Shown piece by piece: positions 31,166 through 39,026 of a DNA stretch of 64,000 nt. The DNA lies in assembly GCA_030433275.1 (NCBI GenBank), contig JAUILK010000003.1:62001-126000 (forward strand), in the 5' to 3' direction. Made by a program: the position numbers and the translations under genes. The notes under the pieces are model-generated. The model saw nothing but the letters and a program-made list of their open reading frames with translations, was not told where the DNA came from and did not search any database. The stretch is from Gammaproteobacteria bacterium (GTDB taxonomy: Bacteria; Pseudomonadota; Gammaproteobacteria; Nitrococcales; Nitrococcaceae). Numbering within the stretch: the stretch's first letter is position 1; each line of letters opens with the position of its first letter.

Positions 31166-31864
31166 TCATAAGTATTTTTTGAAGGAGCCGACGGTGACGG
31201 ACAGCAGCAGCCCGAACAGGGCGGCGCTCGGTACCAGGAACAGGTTCGGATGGACCGACCACGGCACCGACAGATAGGCGATCCAGCCGACGATAAAGAC
31301 CGGCCCGGTAAGCCGTTTGGCGCGGTGATAGATGAAGGCGGACTCGCGCCCGGCGCCGAATCGGCGCAGGTCGCGGCGCACGAGGCCGTCGACGACGCCG
31401 ACGAAGGCCGCCAGCGCGAACAGCGGCACGGTGAGCGTGAGAATGAACACACGTATCAGGACCACGAGCGAGACGTTGATCGCGGCCTGACCGTAAGTTG
31501 CGATGGCCTGCGCGGCTCCGCCGCGCCCGGCGTGGTGCTCGAACCAGGGCGCGAGGCCGCTGCCCACGAACACGGCGTCGTAAACCCCCGTGACGAGCTG
31601 GCTTGCCACCTCGACGGGCTGCGAGAACAGCAGCGATCGCGTGAACTCGGTATCGATCCAGCCGAGCTCGTGGATGAGCACGCCCCGGGCGTGCATCGCC
31701 CCGGGCTGCGCCCACCAGCCGGCATAGATTCCGGTCCATTCGACGGCGATGGAGGTCAGCATCGATACGCCGACGACCGCCGCGATCCGAAACGGCAGCC
31801 CGATCGCCCAGCCCAAGGCGGTTGGGCGGCGGCGCGGCGCCTGGGTCTCGCGGGCCGTGGCCAT
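31166..31864 (-). CDS. ICE membrane protein, TIGR03747 family (DUF4400)
   Basis: The 232-residue protein has an N-terminal helix (LPFRIAAVVGVSMLTSIAVE), a central amphipathic part, and three later membrane helices (VVLIRVFILTLTVPLFALAA, VFIVGWIAYLSV, LVPSAALFGLLLSVTVG). The motif FGAGRESAFIYHRAKRL lies between them. That is the TIGR03747/DUF4400 pattern found directly after traD in these elements. Function is unknown; it is likely a partner of the coupling protein. It lies 2 bp from the traD stop. Confidence 0.86.
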   Translation of the reverse strand: MATARETQAPRRRPTALGWAIGLPFRIAAVVGVSMLTSIAVEWTGIYAGWWAQPGAMHARGVLIHELGWIDTEFTRSLLFSQPVEVASQLVTGVYDAVFVGSGLAPWFEHHAGRGGAAQAIATYGQAAINVSLVVLIRVFILTLTVPLFALAAFVGVVDGLVRRDLRRFGAGRESAFIYHRAKRLTGPVFIVGWIAYLSVPWSVHPNLFLVPSAALFGLLLSVTVGSFKKYL

Positions 31865-31866
31865 GC

Positions 31867-34086
31867 TCAGTCCTCCTCGCCGTCGTGGATCGCCTCGCCG
31901 GCCCAGCCGCTCACGGCGGCGGTCCGCCGGCGAGTCGGTTCGGGATCGACTGGGTCGGCCGGCGGCGCGGCCACCCCCTGCGCCGCGCCCGACTGCGGCG
32001 CGTTGTCGATCGTGATCGGGGGCGGCGCCAGGTCGCGCCACCAGTGATCGGCGGTCTGATAGCGCGCGCGCATGCGCTCGGCGATCTCGCCGAGGCCGTG
32101 CGGCAGCTCGGCCGAGTCCTCGGCCTTGGGCAGCGGCATCCGGATCTTGTAGAGCTGACCGCCTTCGATCAGCGCGAACGCCTGCCCCTTGGGCAGACTG
32201 ACCACGTCCGCCGGCTCGAGCATCGGCACCTGTTGAGTCGATACGCGGTCGCCGCCGGCGGAGGAGAAATCACTGTCGGTATCGACATCGGAGTTGTCCG
32301 AGGCCATCGACACGAGCATGCGCTGGCTGACCATCACCGGGCGCAGCTGGCGGGTCAGCAACGCCGCGGTCGCCTCCTCGCGCACGCGCAGCATGATGAT
32401 GTTGTTGAAGTTGCCGATGACCTGGCGCGCCTTGGGCGCATTACCCAGACGCGCCTCGATGTCGGAGAGCGTCTGCGTGTAGGCGGTGACCTGGATCCCG
32501 GCGCCGCCGCCCTTGTTCATGAGCGGGATGAACTCATCGCCGATGAGCTCGTTGAACTCGTCGCAGTGCAGATTGATGGCCGGCTTGGCGGCCGGATCCG
32601 CGCCGGGCAGGCCGTCGTCGACGCCGCGCTTGTAGATGTCGCCGGCGACCGAGACCAGATCCGCGAACATCGAATTGCCCACGGCCTGCGCGACCTCGAA
32701 GTCGGAGAGCGCATCGAGGCCGACGTAGACGATGCCCTTCTGCCGGATGACCTGGCGCCAGTCGAAAATCGGGCGCTCGTCGTCGATGTCGTCATAATCC
32801 GGCGAGAGGAGCTCGGCGGTCTGCCCGGTGGTCAGCTTTTCGAGCAGAGGCAGCAGCGAGGCCACGATCTTGTCGAAATAGGTCTTGTCGTAGCGCACGG
32901 CCGAGCGCAGGCCCGAGAGCATGGGATCGGCGACCTTGTTGCGCTGCAGATAGAGCTCGATTGCGACGACGCGGTAATCCCGGCCCTGCATGTTGCGGGG
33001 CACCTTCTTCTCGTTGAGCCCGTTTTCGATTTCGGCGATCTGCCCCCAGGCGCTTTCGTCGACCTCCGGCAGGGCGTGCCGGGCGTATTCGATCATCAGC
33101 TCGTCGATCGCCACGACATCGGCCAGGATCTGTTGGTAGGTGGGCCGGTAGCCCAGCGCGTGGCGCGCGCGGGCGACGATGTTCACGAACCGCCAGGCGA
33201 ACTCGCGGAAGGCCGCGCTGTTGCCCTCCCCGGAGAGTTGCCCGGCGAGCCGTGTGGCCACCTCCGAGATCCGGCCGAACCGGCCGATCGCGTTGTAACG
33301 CGCCGAGAGCTCCGGATAGCCGAGATGGAACACCCGGAACGCGTCGAGCCGCCCGGCGCGTTTGGCCTCGACGTACATGCGCATCATGAGATCCGCATCG
33401 CCCTTGGGATCGATGACGATCACCACTTCACCGCCGCCGACCGGCCGGCGGATGTCTTGGGTCACCAGCACTTCGGCGAGCCGCGTCTTGCCCACACGGG
33501 TCGTGCCCTGGACGAGCGTGTGCCCGACACGCTCACCGAGTGGCATATAGATGTCGGTCTCGTTGGGCTCGACCGCATGCAGCGCCGGATCGCCGCCGAC
33601 CGGCGGCAGCGGCCGTACCGGGTTCAGAAGGGTGTCGGCGCGCAGCACGTCCACCAGCCAGGTCAGATGCCGACGCTCCAACGGTGCTTCCAGGGCGCGC
33701 GCGAGGCGATACACGATATTCGGGCGCAGGAACGACTGGGCTTCCGGTTGTTGGGCTTCATACAGCCGGCGCGTGTGTTGCACCTGCCAGCGAAAGCCCC
33801 GCCCCAACCAGAGATAGCGTTTGCTCACCGGGATCCGACGCGCGGCGATGGCGAAGCGCGGCAGACGACGCATGCCGCGCCGATAGCGCACGATCCACCA
33901 GGCCTGGCCGAAGCGGTAGAGCCCGAACGCCGTGAACACGCCGGCCAGGCCGTAGCCCACGCTCGGCGCCAACGCGATCATCCACGGCGCGATCACGCAC
34001 ACTAGCGCGCCGCCCGCGCAGGCCGCCGCCGTATAGATCTCGACGGCCGGCCTGAGCAGGGCCTCGATGGGGTGATTGCCGGCCAT
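31867..34086 (-). CDS. traD: Type IV coupling protein TraD, SXT/TOL subtype
   Basis: The 739-residue protein has two N-terminal membrane helices (about 20-65), Walker A GTTRVGKTRLAE (about 194-205) and Walker B VIVIDPKGDAD (about 222-232). It also has motifs of VirD4/TraD ATPases such as FGHLGY-like FRVFHLGYPELS and INLHCDEFNELIGDEFIPLM. It links the relaxase-bound DNA to the channel at the inner membrane. Its relaxase is not in this window. Overlap with the genes on each side indicates coupled translation. Length is typical of TIGR03743. Confidence 0.93.
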   Translation of the reverse strand: MAGNHPIEALLRPAVEIYTAAACAGGALVCVIAPWMIALAPSVGYGLAGVFTAFGLYRFGQAWWIVRYRRGMRRLPRFAIAARRIPVSKRYLWLGRGFRWQVQHTRRLYEAQQPEAQSFLRPNIVYRLARALEAPLERRHLTWLVDVLRADTLLNPVRPLPPVGGDPALHAVEPNETDIYMPLGERVGHTLVQGTTRVGKTRLAEVLVTQDIRRPVGGGEVVIVIDPKGDADLMMRMYVEAKRAGRLDAFRVFHLGYPELSARYNAIGRFGRISEVATRLAGQLSGEGNSAAFREFAWRFVNIVARARHALGYRPTYQQILADVVAIDELMIEYARHALPEVDESAWGQIAEIENGLNEKKVPRNMQGRDYRVVAIELYLQRNKVADPMLSGLRSAVRYDKTYFDKIVASLLPLLEKLTTGQTAELLSPDYDDIDDERPIFDWRQVIRQKGIVYVGLDALSDFEVAQAVGNSMFADLVSVAGDIYKRGVDDGLPGADPAAKPAINLHCDEFNELIGDEFIPLMNKGGGAGIQVTAYTQTLSDIEARLGNAPKARQVIGNFNNIIMLRVREEATAALLTRQLRPVMVSQRMLVSMASDNSDVDTDSDFSSAGGDRVSTQQVPMLEPADVVSLPKGQAFALIEGGQLYKIRMPLPKAEDSAELPHGLGEIAERMRARYQTADHWWRDLAPPPITIDNAPQSGAAQGVAAPPADPVDPEPTRRRTAAVSGWAGEAIHDGEED

Positions 34087-34406
34087 TACCCGCCGGCCGT
34101 CGGAATAGGATCGCCGAAATACCAAGCCGCCCTTGCATCCGATAAGGCCGGGGCTCCGGCAAGGTCGAAGAACCGGAATCCGGTCTCGTTCGTGCGTACG
34201 ACCCGGCCGGTCAGGCTCTCGTGAACACTCGCGTAGCCGAGCCCGGCCAGGTCGCCGAGAACGGCCTGGGCCTTGCGTTGCGGCCAGTGCCGGCCGGAGT
34301 CGGTACGCGGAGACCAGGTCACGCCGATTTGGCTGACGTGCAGCCAGCCGCAGGCCTCCGCGTGCGCAATCATGTTCGCCAGCCGCCGTCCATCGGCGTA
34401 GTTCAT
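34086..34406 (-). CDS. Small protein upstream of traD (unknown, 106 aa)
   Basis: The soluble 106-residue protein begins MNYADGRRLANMIAHAEACG and has a winged-helix-like ending (VVRTNETGFRFFDLAGAPAL). No named family is recognised. It lies directly upstream of traD, sharing one base, and is overlapped by the 191-residue gene by 4 bp. It is probably a regulator or accessory to the coupling protein. The start at 34406 fits this coupling. Confidence 0.7.
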   Translation of the reverse strand: MNYADGRRLANMIAHAEACGWLHVSQIGVTWSPRTDSGRHWPQRKAQAVLGDLAGLGYASVHESLTGRVVRTNETGFRFFDLAGAPALSDARAAWYFGDPIPTAGG

Positions 34407-34978
34407 TTCGGTGTTCCTCGTTTCGCGTCCAGCACCGCGCCCGAGCGGCTGTGGCGCGCGTTGTCGGCGCGCCGCTCGACCACGGTCTCGCACAGATTGT
34501 CGAGCGCCGCGTCCTCTTCGAGCGCCGCGCACCACTGGTCATAAAAGTCGATCCGAGCGCGCAGGTATACGCCACGGAGGCGATCGGCCGCGCCCTGGCG
34601 GGTCAGCTCGATCAGCTCGCGCAACAGCGTGTCGCCGGCTTCGTCGTCGTCTTCGAGATAGTCGGACAGCGCGAGACTCATCAGATCGACGTCCGGCCGC
34701 AACCGGACGCTGCGGACCCCTTCGCTTGCGGCGAGCTGCGCCACATAGCGATGCAGATCGATCCACTCGGCCTTGGTCAACGCCTGCTCGGCGTAGCGGA
34801 GGGCGAGCTGTTGCAGCGCGTGGAGGCCGACGGTCGCGCTTTTGAGTGCGGCGCTCGACGGGGCGTTGCCGCCGAGCGCCTGGTTGACGCGGGCGACGAT
34901 CCGGATCGCATCCGAGAGGAACCGCTTGGCGCCTTGCGCATCGTTCGGATCGGCGCCCTCGGTGCCGGCTTGGCTCAT
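34403..34978 (-). CDS. Conjugation-run protein of unknown function (191 aa)
   Basis: The soluble, largely helical 191-residue protein has an acidic central part (ALSDYLEDDDEAGDTLLREL) and Arg-rich end (NLCETVVERRADNARHSRSG). There is no signal peptide or membrane helix. The ATG at 34978 overlaps the upstream TIGR03765 stop by 4 bp. It is not assigned to a family; it stands in the variable slot between the TIGR03765 and traD genes. Confidence 0.7.
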   Translation of the reverse strand: MSQAGTEGADPNDAQGAKRFLSDAIRIVARVNQALGGNAPSSAALKSATVGLHALQQLALRYAEQALTKAEWIDLHRYVAQLAASEGVRSVRLRPDVDLMSLALSDYLEDDDEAGDTLLRELIELTRQGAADRLRGVYLRARIDFYDQWCAALEEDAALDNLCETVVERRADNARHSRSGAVLDAKRGTPK

Positions 34979-35508
34979 TGCTGTACTCCTTGCGATGTGA
35001 TGAGCACGGGGTAATGCGCGAGATCCAACCGCTCGGCGATGTCGTCGCCGGCCACCGGGCGCAACACCAGACCGTCCCCGGCCCGGCGCAGCGCTTGCAA
35101 CTGCGCCGCGGTCTTGACGTTGACGACCAAGCCCACGGCGTGCAGCGCGCGCAGGCGCGGCCCGCGCTGCGCGAGCCAACGCCGCGAGAGGGCATCGGCG
35201 CCGACGATGAAAAACGCGCTCATCCCAGCGGGGAGCTCGAGCGAGCGCGCCTCCACCCGGCCCGGGGTCAGCCGAGCGGAGCGGACCGGCAGCAGATCGG
35301 CCTCGCGCACCGGACCCCGACTGCGCGCCTCCTCGCGCGCGCTGTACGCCTCGTCCTCACCGACCCCGGCCGGCGCGATCGGCGCGTAGTAGGCGCGCGC
35401 CGGCGCACCGCCGTGATCGGCTACGACGGTGAGCTCGGCGTGGACGCCGGCCAGGGGCGCCAAGGCCGCGAGCAAACACAGGGCCAGACGGTGGTCAGTC
35501 AAGCGCAT
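34975..35508 (-). CDS. ICE periplasmic protein, TIGR03765 family (DUF2859)
   Basis: The 177-residue protein has a signal peptide (HRLALCLLAALAPLAGVHAE). The conserved core ends AQRGPRLRALHAVGLVVNVK and continues LVLRPVAGDDIAERLDLAHY, typical of TIGR03765/DUF2859. It is predicted periplasmic. An ATG 5 codons earlier (35523) is possible. It overlaps the upstream transglycosylase gene by 14 bp and lies in the usual order. Confidence 0.86.
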   Translation of the reverse strand: MRLTDHRLALCLLAALAPLAGVHAELTVVADHGGAPARAYYAPIAPAGVGEDEAYSAREEARSRGPVREADLLPVRSARLTPGRVEARSLELPAGMSAFFIVGADALSRRWLAQRGPRLRALHAVGLVVNVKTAAQLQALRRAGDGLVLRPVAGDDIAERLDLAHYPVLITSQGVQQ

Positions 35509-36190
35509 TGCGCTCCTCCTCATCGGTCGATGGATTGATCCAGGTCACGGGGTCCGCAGCGACCGCCGCCCGGCGCGGCGCCGGCGGGTGTTCATCAGCC
35601 GCGCGGGGGCTCGCCGCTGGGTTCGGCGTGCGGCCGGCGAGCTCCAGCGACCCCCCGCGCGTGAGGCGCGTGAGCTCTTTGGTGAAGGCCGCGCGATAGC
35701 GCGCCGCCGGAGCGCCGCCGGCAGGGCGGTGATAGCAGCCGGCCGCGGCGCTCCAGCCGCCGGCGGTCCGCTCGTGGCAACGGCGCAACAGTGCGGCCGC
35801 AGCGTCGAGATTGGCGTAGGGATCGAGCGCCGCGCAGGGAGCGGCGAAACGTTCCCCGGCGCCGAACAAACCCGGCTGCCAGCGTACGTTGATCTGAGCG
35901 ATACCCACATCGACGCTCCGGGTGTGTGTGAGCGCCGTTTGCAGCGCCCGGCACGCCGCCTTGCGGGTGGCGTAGCGCGCGCCGCGCCCGGCGATGTTGA
36001 GCGTCCAGGGCCACGGCCGGCGGCCGAATGGGAGCGTTGTCGCCGATTCGGCGAGCGAGACGGCGTAGAGCACGGCGGGCGGCACGTGGTGCGCACTCGC
36101 CGCTTGGGTGTACGCAGCGGGTACGGTGCGGCCGCTCGCCTGCGCCGCCGCCGCACACCAGGCAAGCCAGGCCAAGGCCGCTAAGCGCAC
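35495..36190 (-). CDS. Lytic transglycosylase of the conjugation system
   Basis: The 231-residue protein has a signal peptide (LAALAWLAWCAAAAQASG) and an SLT-type fold. The catalytic Glu lies in VLYAVSLAESATTLPF and later conserved parts are VDVGIAQINVRW and DPYANLDAAAALLRRCH. It would open peptidoglycan to let the channel pass. The C-terminal 40 residues are Pro/Ala-rich and disordered. It lies 3 bp from the TIGR03759 gene. Confidence 0.88.
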   Translation of the reverse strand: MRLAALAWLAWCAAAAQASGRTVPAAYTQAASAHHVPPAVLYAVSLAESATTLPFGRRPWPWTLNIAGRGARYATRKAACRALQTALTHTRSVDVGIAQINVRWQPGLFGAGERFAAPCAALDPYANLDAAAALLRRCHERTAGGWSAAAGCYHRPAGGAPAARYRAAFTKELTRLTRGGSLELAGRTPNPAASPRAADEHPPAPRRAAVAADPVTWINPSTDEEERNALD

Positions 36191-36193
36191 GGG

Positions 36194-36949
36194 TCAGCGG
36201 CTGACCACCCGCGGCAGCGACCGGCCCGCTAGGGTGCGGGCGAGCGCGGCCGGGGCGTGATTGAGCGTGATCTCACCGCGGCGCACGCGGTTCGGATCCA
36301 GTCCGAGCGTTTTCGCCCAGGAGCGGATCGCATCGTCGCTCTCGGCGTCGACGACGAAGATGTCCATCGGCGTACCCGCGGCCGCCAGCTGCTCGACCTT
36401 GCGGCGGCAAGCACGGCACGCGTGGGTGCGCACGAACACGGCCGTGCGCGCCTCGCTCTCGAGCCCGAGGCGCCGGGCGGCCTGCGCGCCGTTGTCCATC
36501 GCCCGGCCGAAGCCGTCGGTCTTGACCGGCTTTGCGTTCGGGTACAAGCGCGCGAACGCGGCGTCGTAGGCGTTTTGAAACGCCAGCACGCGCTCGATGC
36601 GTTCATGCTCCAAGCGCGCCAGCTGCTCGGCATAGCGCTTGCGCTCGGCCGCCGAGCGCGCGTGGATCCCGAGCAGGGTGAGCGGATCGAGTTTCTCGGA
36701 GCGATAGCCGTCGATGCCCTCGAGCAGCTTCTTGTAGCGCTGCCAGTCGCTGACCGACAGATCCCATTGCCGGGCGCGTGTCTGGGCGATCGAGCGCGGC
36801 TGGGCGTGACGCGGCTCAGTGGCCTGCTCGGCGGTGTCGGGGCGCTCGAGCCGAGCCGATGCATCCCGCGGCGCCTGCGCGCCGGCGGGTAGGCCGACAG
36901 CGGCCACAACGGCGCCGAGCAATACCTGCTGAATGGGCGTGCGGAACAT
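36194..36949 (-). CDS. ICE periplasmic protein, TIGR03759 family
   Basis: The 251-residue protein has a signal peptide and the TIGR03759 core WDLSVSDWQRYKKLLEGIDG. It also has a Cys pair (THACRACRRKVEQL), a thioredoxin-like strand (PMDIFVVDAESDDAIRSW) and a late NRVRRGEITLNHA. Such proteins are thought to be periplasmic parts of the pilus or channel with thiol chemistry. The gene sits in its standard place upstream of the transglycosylase. Confidence 0.86.
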   Translation of the reverse strand: MFRTPIQQVLLGAVVAAVGLPAGAQAPRDASARLERPDTAEQATEPRHAQPRSIAQTRARQWDLSVSDWQRYKKLLEGIDGYRSEKLDPLTLLGIHARSAAERKRYAEQLARLEHERIERVLAFQNAYDAAFARLYPNAKPVKTDGFGRAMDNGAQAARRLGLESEARTAVFVRTHACRACRRKVEQLAAAGTPMDIFVVDAESDDAIRSWAKTLGLDPNRVRRGEITLNHAPAALARTLAGRSLPRVVSR

Positions 36950-36952
36950 GTG

Positions 36953-38209
36953 TTAGCCTCGACTGGGGAGTTTAACGACGATCGTCCGGTCGCCGTCGAC
37001 GAACGTGGCGGTGCCGGCGTCGGTACGGATGGCCTGCAGCGTCCAGTGGGCGTAGCGCTCGCCGGGCGCGAGCCAGGAGACATCGCTTAGGCGGTTTGCG
37101 CCGTGCGGGGCGAGGCCGAGGTAGTGGTGAGCGCCGCGGATCTCGACGCCGACGATCCGAAACGGGGCGCTTACGGTGACCGGCCGCGCCGCTCCGGGCT
37201 CGGTAGGCCGTTTGGCTGTGGCGTCACTCGCGCCGACCTCGCGCTCGGAATCGCTGGCGCCGGCCGATGGCTCGGCCCGGCGCGTGGGCGCCGCCGGGCG
37301 CCGCTCGGGCCGAACCGCCGCGATCGTCAGCGCCAGCCCGGTGCGCTCGTGAACGGCGTCCCGGCGGCGCGCCGCGATGGGGCATTTACCGTAACGGCCG
37401 AGATAGAGCCGGCGCTCGCCCGCAAACCAATCCGTGAGGTCCGCCGACTCGACCTGGGCGGTGGCGCGCGTGAGCGCCGCGCGCGAGCTCGCCTGAAAGA
37501 ACACGTCGAATTGCTGCGCCGGATCGCCGTGCGCTGGGCACTTGGCAATCAGGTTGGCGTCGCCGGCGGTGCTTGGGAGCGCCGACGAGCTCGTCGAAGC
37601 CGAAGCGTTGTCGCTCGAATCGCTCCCGCCGGACGACTCGTCGTTATTGTCCGAGCTCGAGCTTTGCTGCGAGCTCGGATTCGATTTGCCATCCTTGCCC
37701 GCACTGTGGGCCGCTGGGACGAGGACCGGTGTGGCGGCCACAGTGTGGCCGGCTACTGGGACGAGCGAAACCGGTTGCGGCGACACGGCATCCGCTGGCG
37801 CTGTATCGGACGCCTTGGCGCTTGGATCGTCTGACGCCATGGGTTGTGACAGCCGGTCCAGACGCATTTCGAGCTTCTCGACCGTGGCCTCGAGCTTGCC
37901 GATCCGCTGCGCCTGATCATCCAGGCGCTTTTGATCGGCCTGCTGGATGGCTTGGAGGCGCGCGCGCAGCGGCTGGAATCGAGCCTCTCGCGCCCGAGAC
38001 GGCTTCGAGGCCTTCGCATTCGCTTTGTCGCCGGTGGCGCTGTCCGGATCGTGCACCGCCAGCGCCGCTTCGCTCTCGGAGAGCCGGGCCGCCAAACCGT
38101 TGCCCTGGCCGCCCTGTGAAGCGTCGCCGCTGTCGGCGTTGTTGCAGGCCGGGATTGCGGTCAAGCCCGCGGCGATCAGGCCGGCCAGGGGGATCCATCG
38201 CTTGCGCAT
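36953..38209 (-). CDS. Envelope protein of the pil/transfer region (PilP-like, tentative)
   Basis: The 418-residue protein has a signal with a lipobox-like end (GLIAAGLTAIPACNN) and a coiled coil (about 75-120, with QQADQKRLDDQAQRIGKLEA). A long Ser/Asp low-complexity linker leads to a C-terminal beta domain (FRIVGVEIRGAHHYLGLAPH, ATFVDGDRTIVVKL). The last part resembles pilus assembly proteins of PilP type, but this is tentative. It lies between PilL and TIGR03759 genes, 3 bp from the latter. One variant copy of the TGGCCACA palindrome family falls in its linker (37735-37751). An ATG 10 codons upstream is possible. Confidence 0.65.
   Translation of the reverse strand: MRKRWIPLAGLIAAGLTAIPACNNADSGDASQGGQGNGLAARLSESEAALAVHDPDSATGDKANAKASKPSRAREARFQPLRARLQAIQQADQKRLDDQAQRIGKLEATVEKLEMRLDRLSQPMASDDPSAKASDTAPADAVSPQPVSLVPVAGHTVAATPVLVPAAHSAGKDGKSNPSSQQSSSSDNNDESSGGSDSSDNASASTSSSALPSTAGDANLIAKCPAHGDPAQQFDVFFQASSRAALTRATAQVESADLTDWFAGERRLYLGRYGKCPIAARRRDAVHERTGLALTIAAVRPERRPAAPTRRAEPSAGASDSEREVGASDATAKRPTEPGAARPVTVSAPFRIVGVEIRGAHHYLGLAPHGANRLSDVSWLAPGERYAHWTLQAIRTDAGTATFVDGDRTIVVKLPSRG
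37735..37751. repeat. GGCCACA palindrome, variant copy
   Basis: CGGCCACAGTGTGGCCG is palindromic and shares the 15-bp core of the dispersed family, with C/G instead of T/A at the ends. It lies within the coding linker of the 36953 gene. Confidence 0.7.
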
Positions 38210-38235
38210 GGCCCGATCCTCGTCAGGTGCGGCTT

Positions 38236-38778
38236 TCATCGCCCGTCACGGGCGCTGTAGGAGGCGGTGTGGTCGCGCCGATCGAAGCAAACGGTGCGAT
38301 CGGCCAAATCGGCGTGCAGCCGCCAGGCCGGCCCGGCGAGCAGTTGCAGCGCATCGGAGAGCGTGGTCGGCCCGAGCGCGCGGTGGACGGCCGGCAAGGG
38401 TGAGGAGAAGAAGCCGGGCTGCGCCTGACGGGAACACAGGCGCAGCCCGGAACCCCGCAAGACGTGCTGCAGACCGTCGCGAACGGTGAGGCGCATCGAT
38501 TGCGGAAGATCGATGGACACCGCTTGGCGCAGCAGATTTCGCTGACCGGAGGTCGGGGCCAGGGAAACCAGCTGATAGCGCCCGGTTCGCACGGCGTTCG
38601 CCGCCGGCGCCTCGGAGGGGAAAGCGTAGAGGTCCGGCAAGCCCGGCGCCGGCGCATCCGCTTGCAGGTCCGGCGCGCGCGGCGCTGTGCCGGCGCAGCC
38701 GCCCAAGACCAGCAGCAGCGCCGTGACAACGGCGAAGGCGGCTCTCGCGGGTGCGCTCGAATACGGTGGTCGATGCAT
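38236..38778 (-). CDS. pilL: PilL N-terminal-type lipoprotein, TIGR03748 family
   Basis: The 180-residue protein has a lipoprotein signal (AFAVVTALLLVLGGCAG, Cys about 27). The PilL/TIGR03748 domain follows (SIDLPQSMRLTVRDGLQHVL, GPTTLSDALQLLAGPAWRLH). It is the usual first gene of the transfer run in PFGI-1-class ICEs and probably belongs to the type IV pilus or channel at the outer membrane. The start at 38778 was chosen because longer frames read through two copies of the dispersed palindrome. Confidence 0.85.
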   Translation of the reverse strand: MHRPPYSSAPARAAFAVVTALLLVLGGCAGTAPRAPDLQADAPAPGLPDLYAFPSEAPAANAVRTGRYQLVSLAPTSGQRNLLRQAVSIDLPQSMRLTVRDGLQHVLRGSGLRLCSRQAQPGFFSSPLPAVHRALGPTTLSDALQLLAGPAWRLHADLADRTVCFDRRDHTASYSARDGR

Positions 38779-38949
38779 GATCGTTTCATTTCGCCGAGTG
38801 TCGCGCTCACCTTGACCGGCCGGCGAAGGGCGAACAACAGAAAATCCCGCCGCCGGGGCGCGGAATTTGTCCGTGCAGCGCTCGTCGGGACGCTGCCTCG
38901 AGCGGGCGGGCCCGACGCCCGTGAGCGCGCGGCGGTTCGTCTCGATCGC

Positions 38950-39006
38950 TGGCCACACTGTGGCCAGCACACTCCGGCCTCGTTCCGGCTGGCCACACTG
39001 TGGCCA
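38950..39006. repeat. GGCCACA palindromes, paired copies
   Basis: Two exact copies of TGGCCACACTGTGGCCA (38950-38966 and 38990-39006) lie 40 bp apart in the gap between topB and pilL, upstream of the whole transfer run. Confidence 0.9.
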
Positions 39007-39026
39007 GCTCTACCCGTGCGGACAGC

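Noticed and set aside
31822-34005. A 727-codon plus-strand frame
   Set aside because: It mirrors traD on the other strand and has no recognisable domain.
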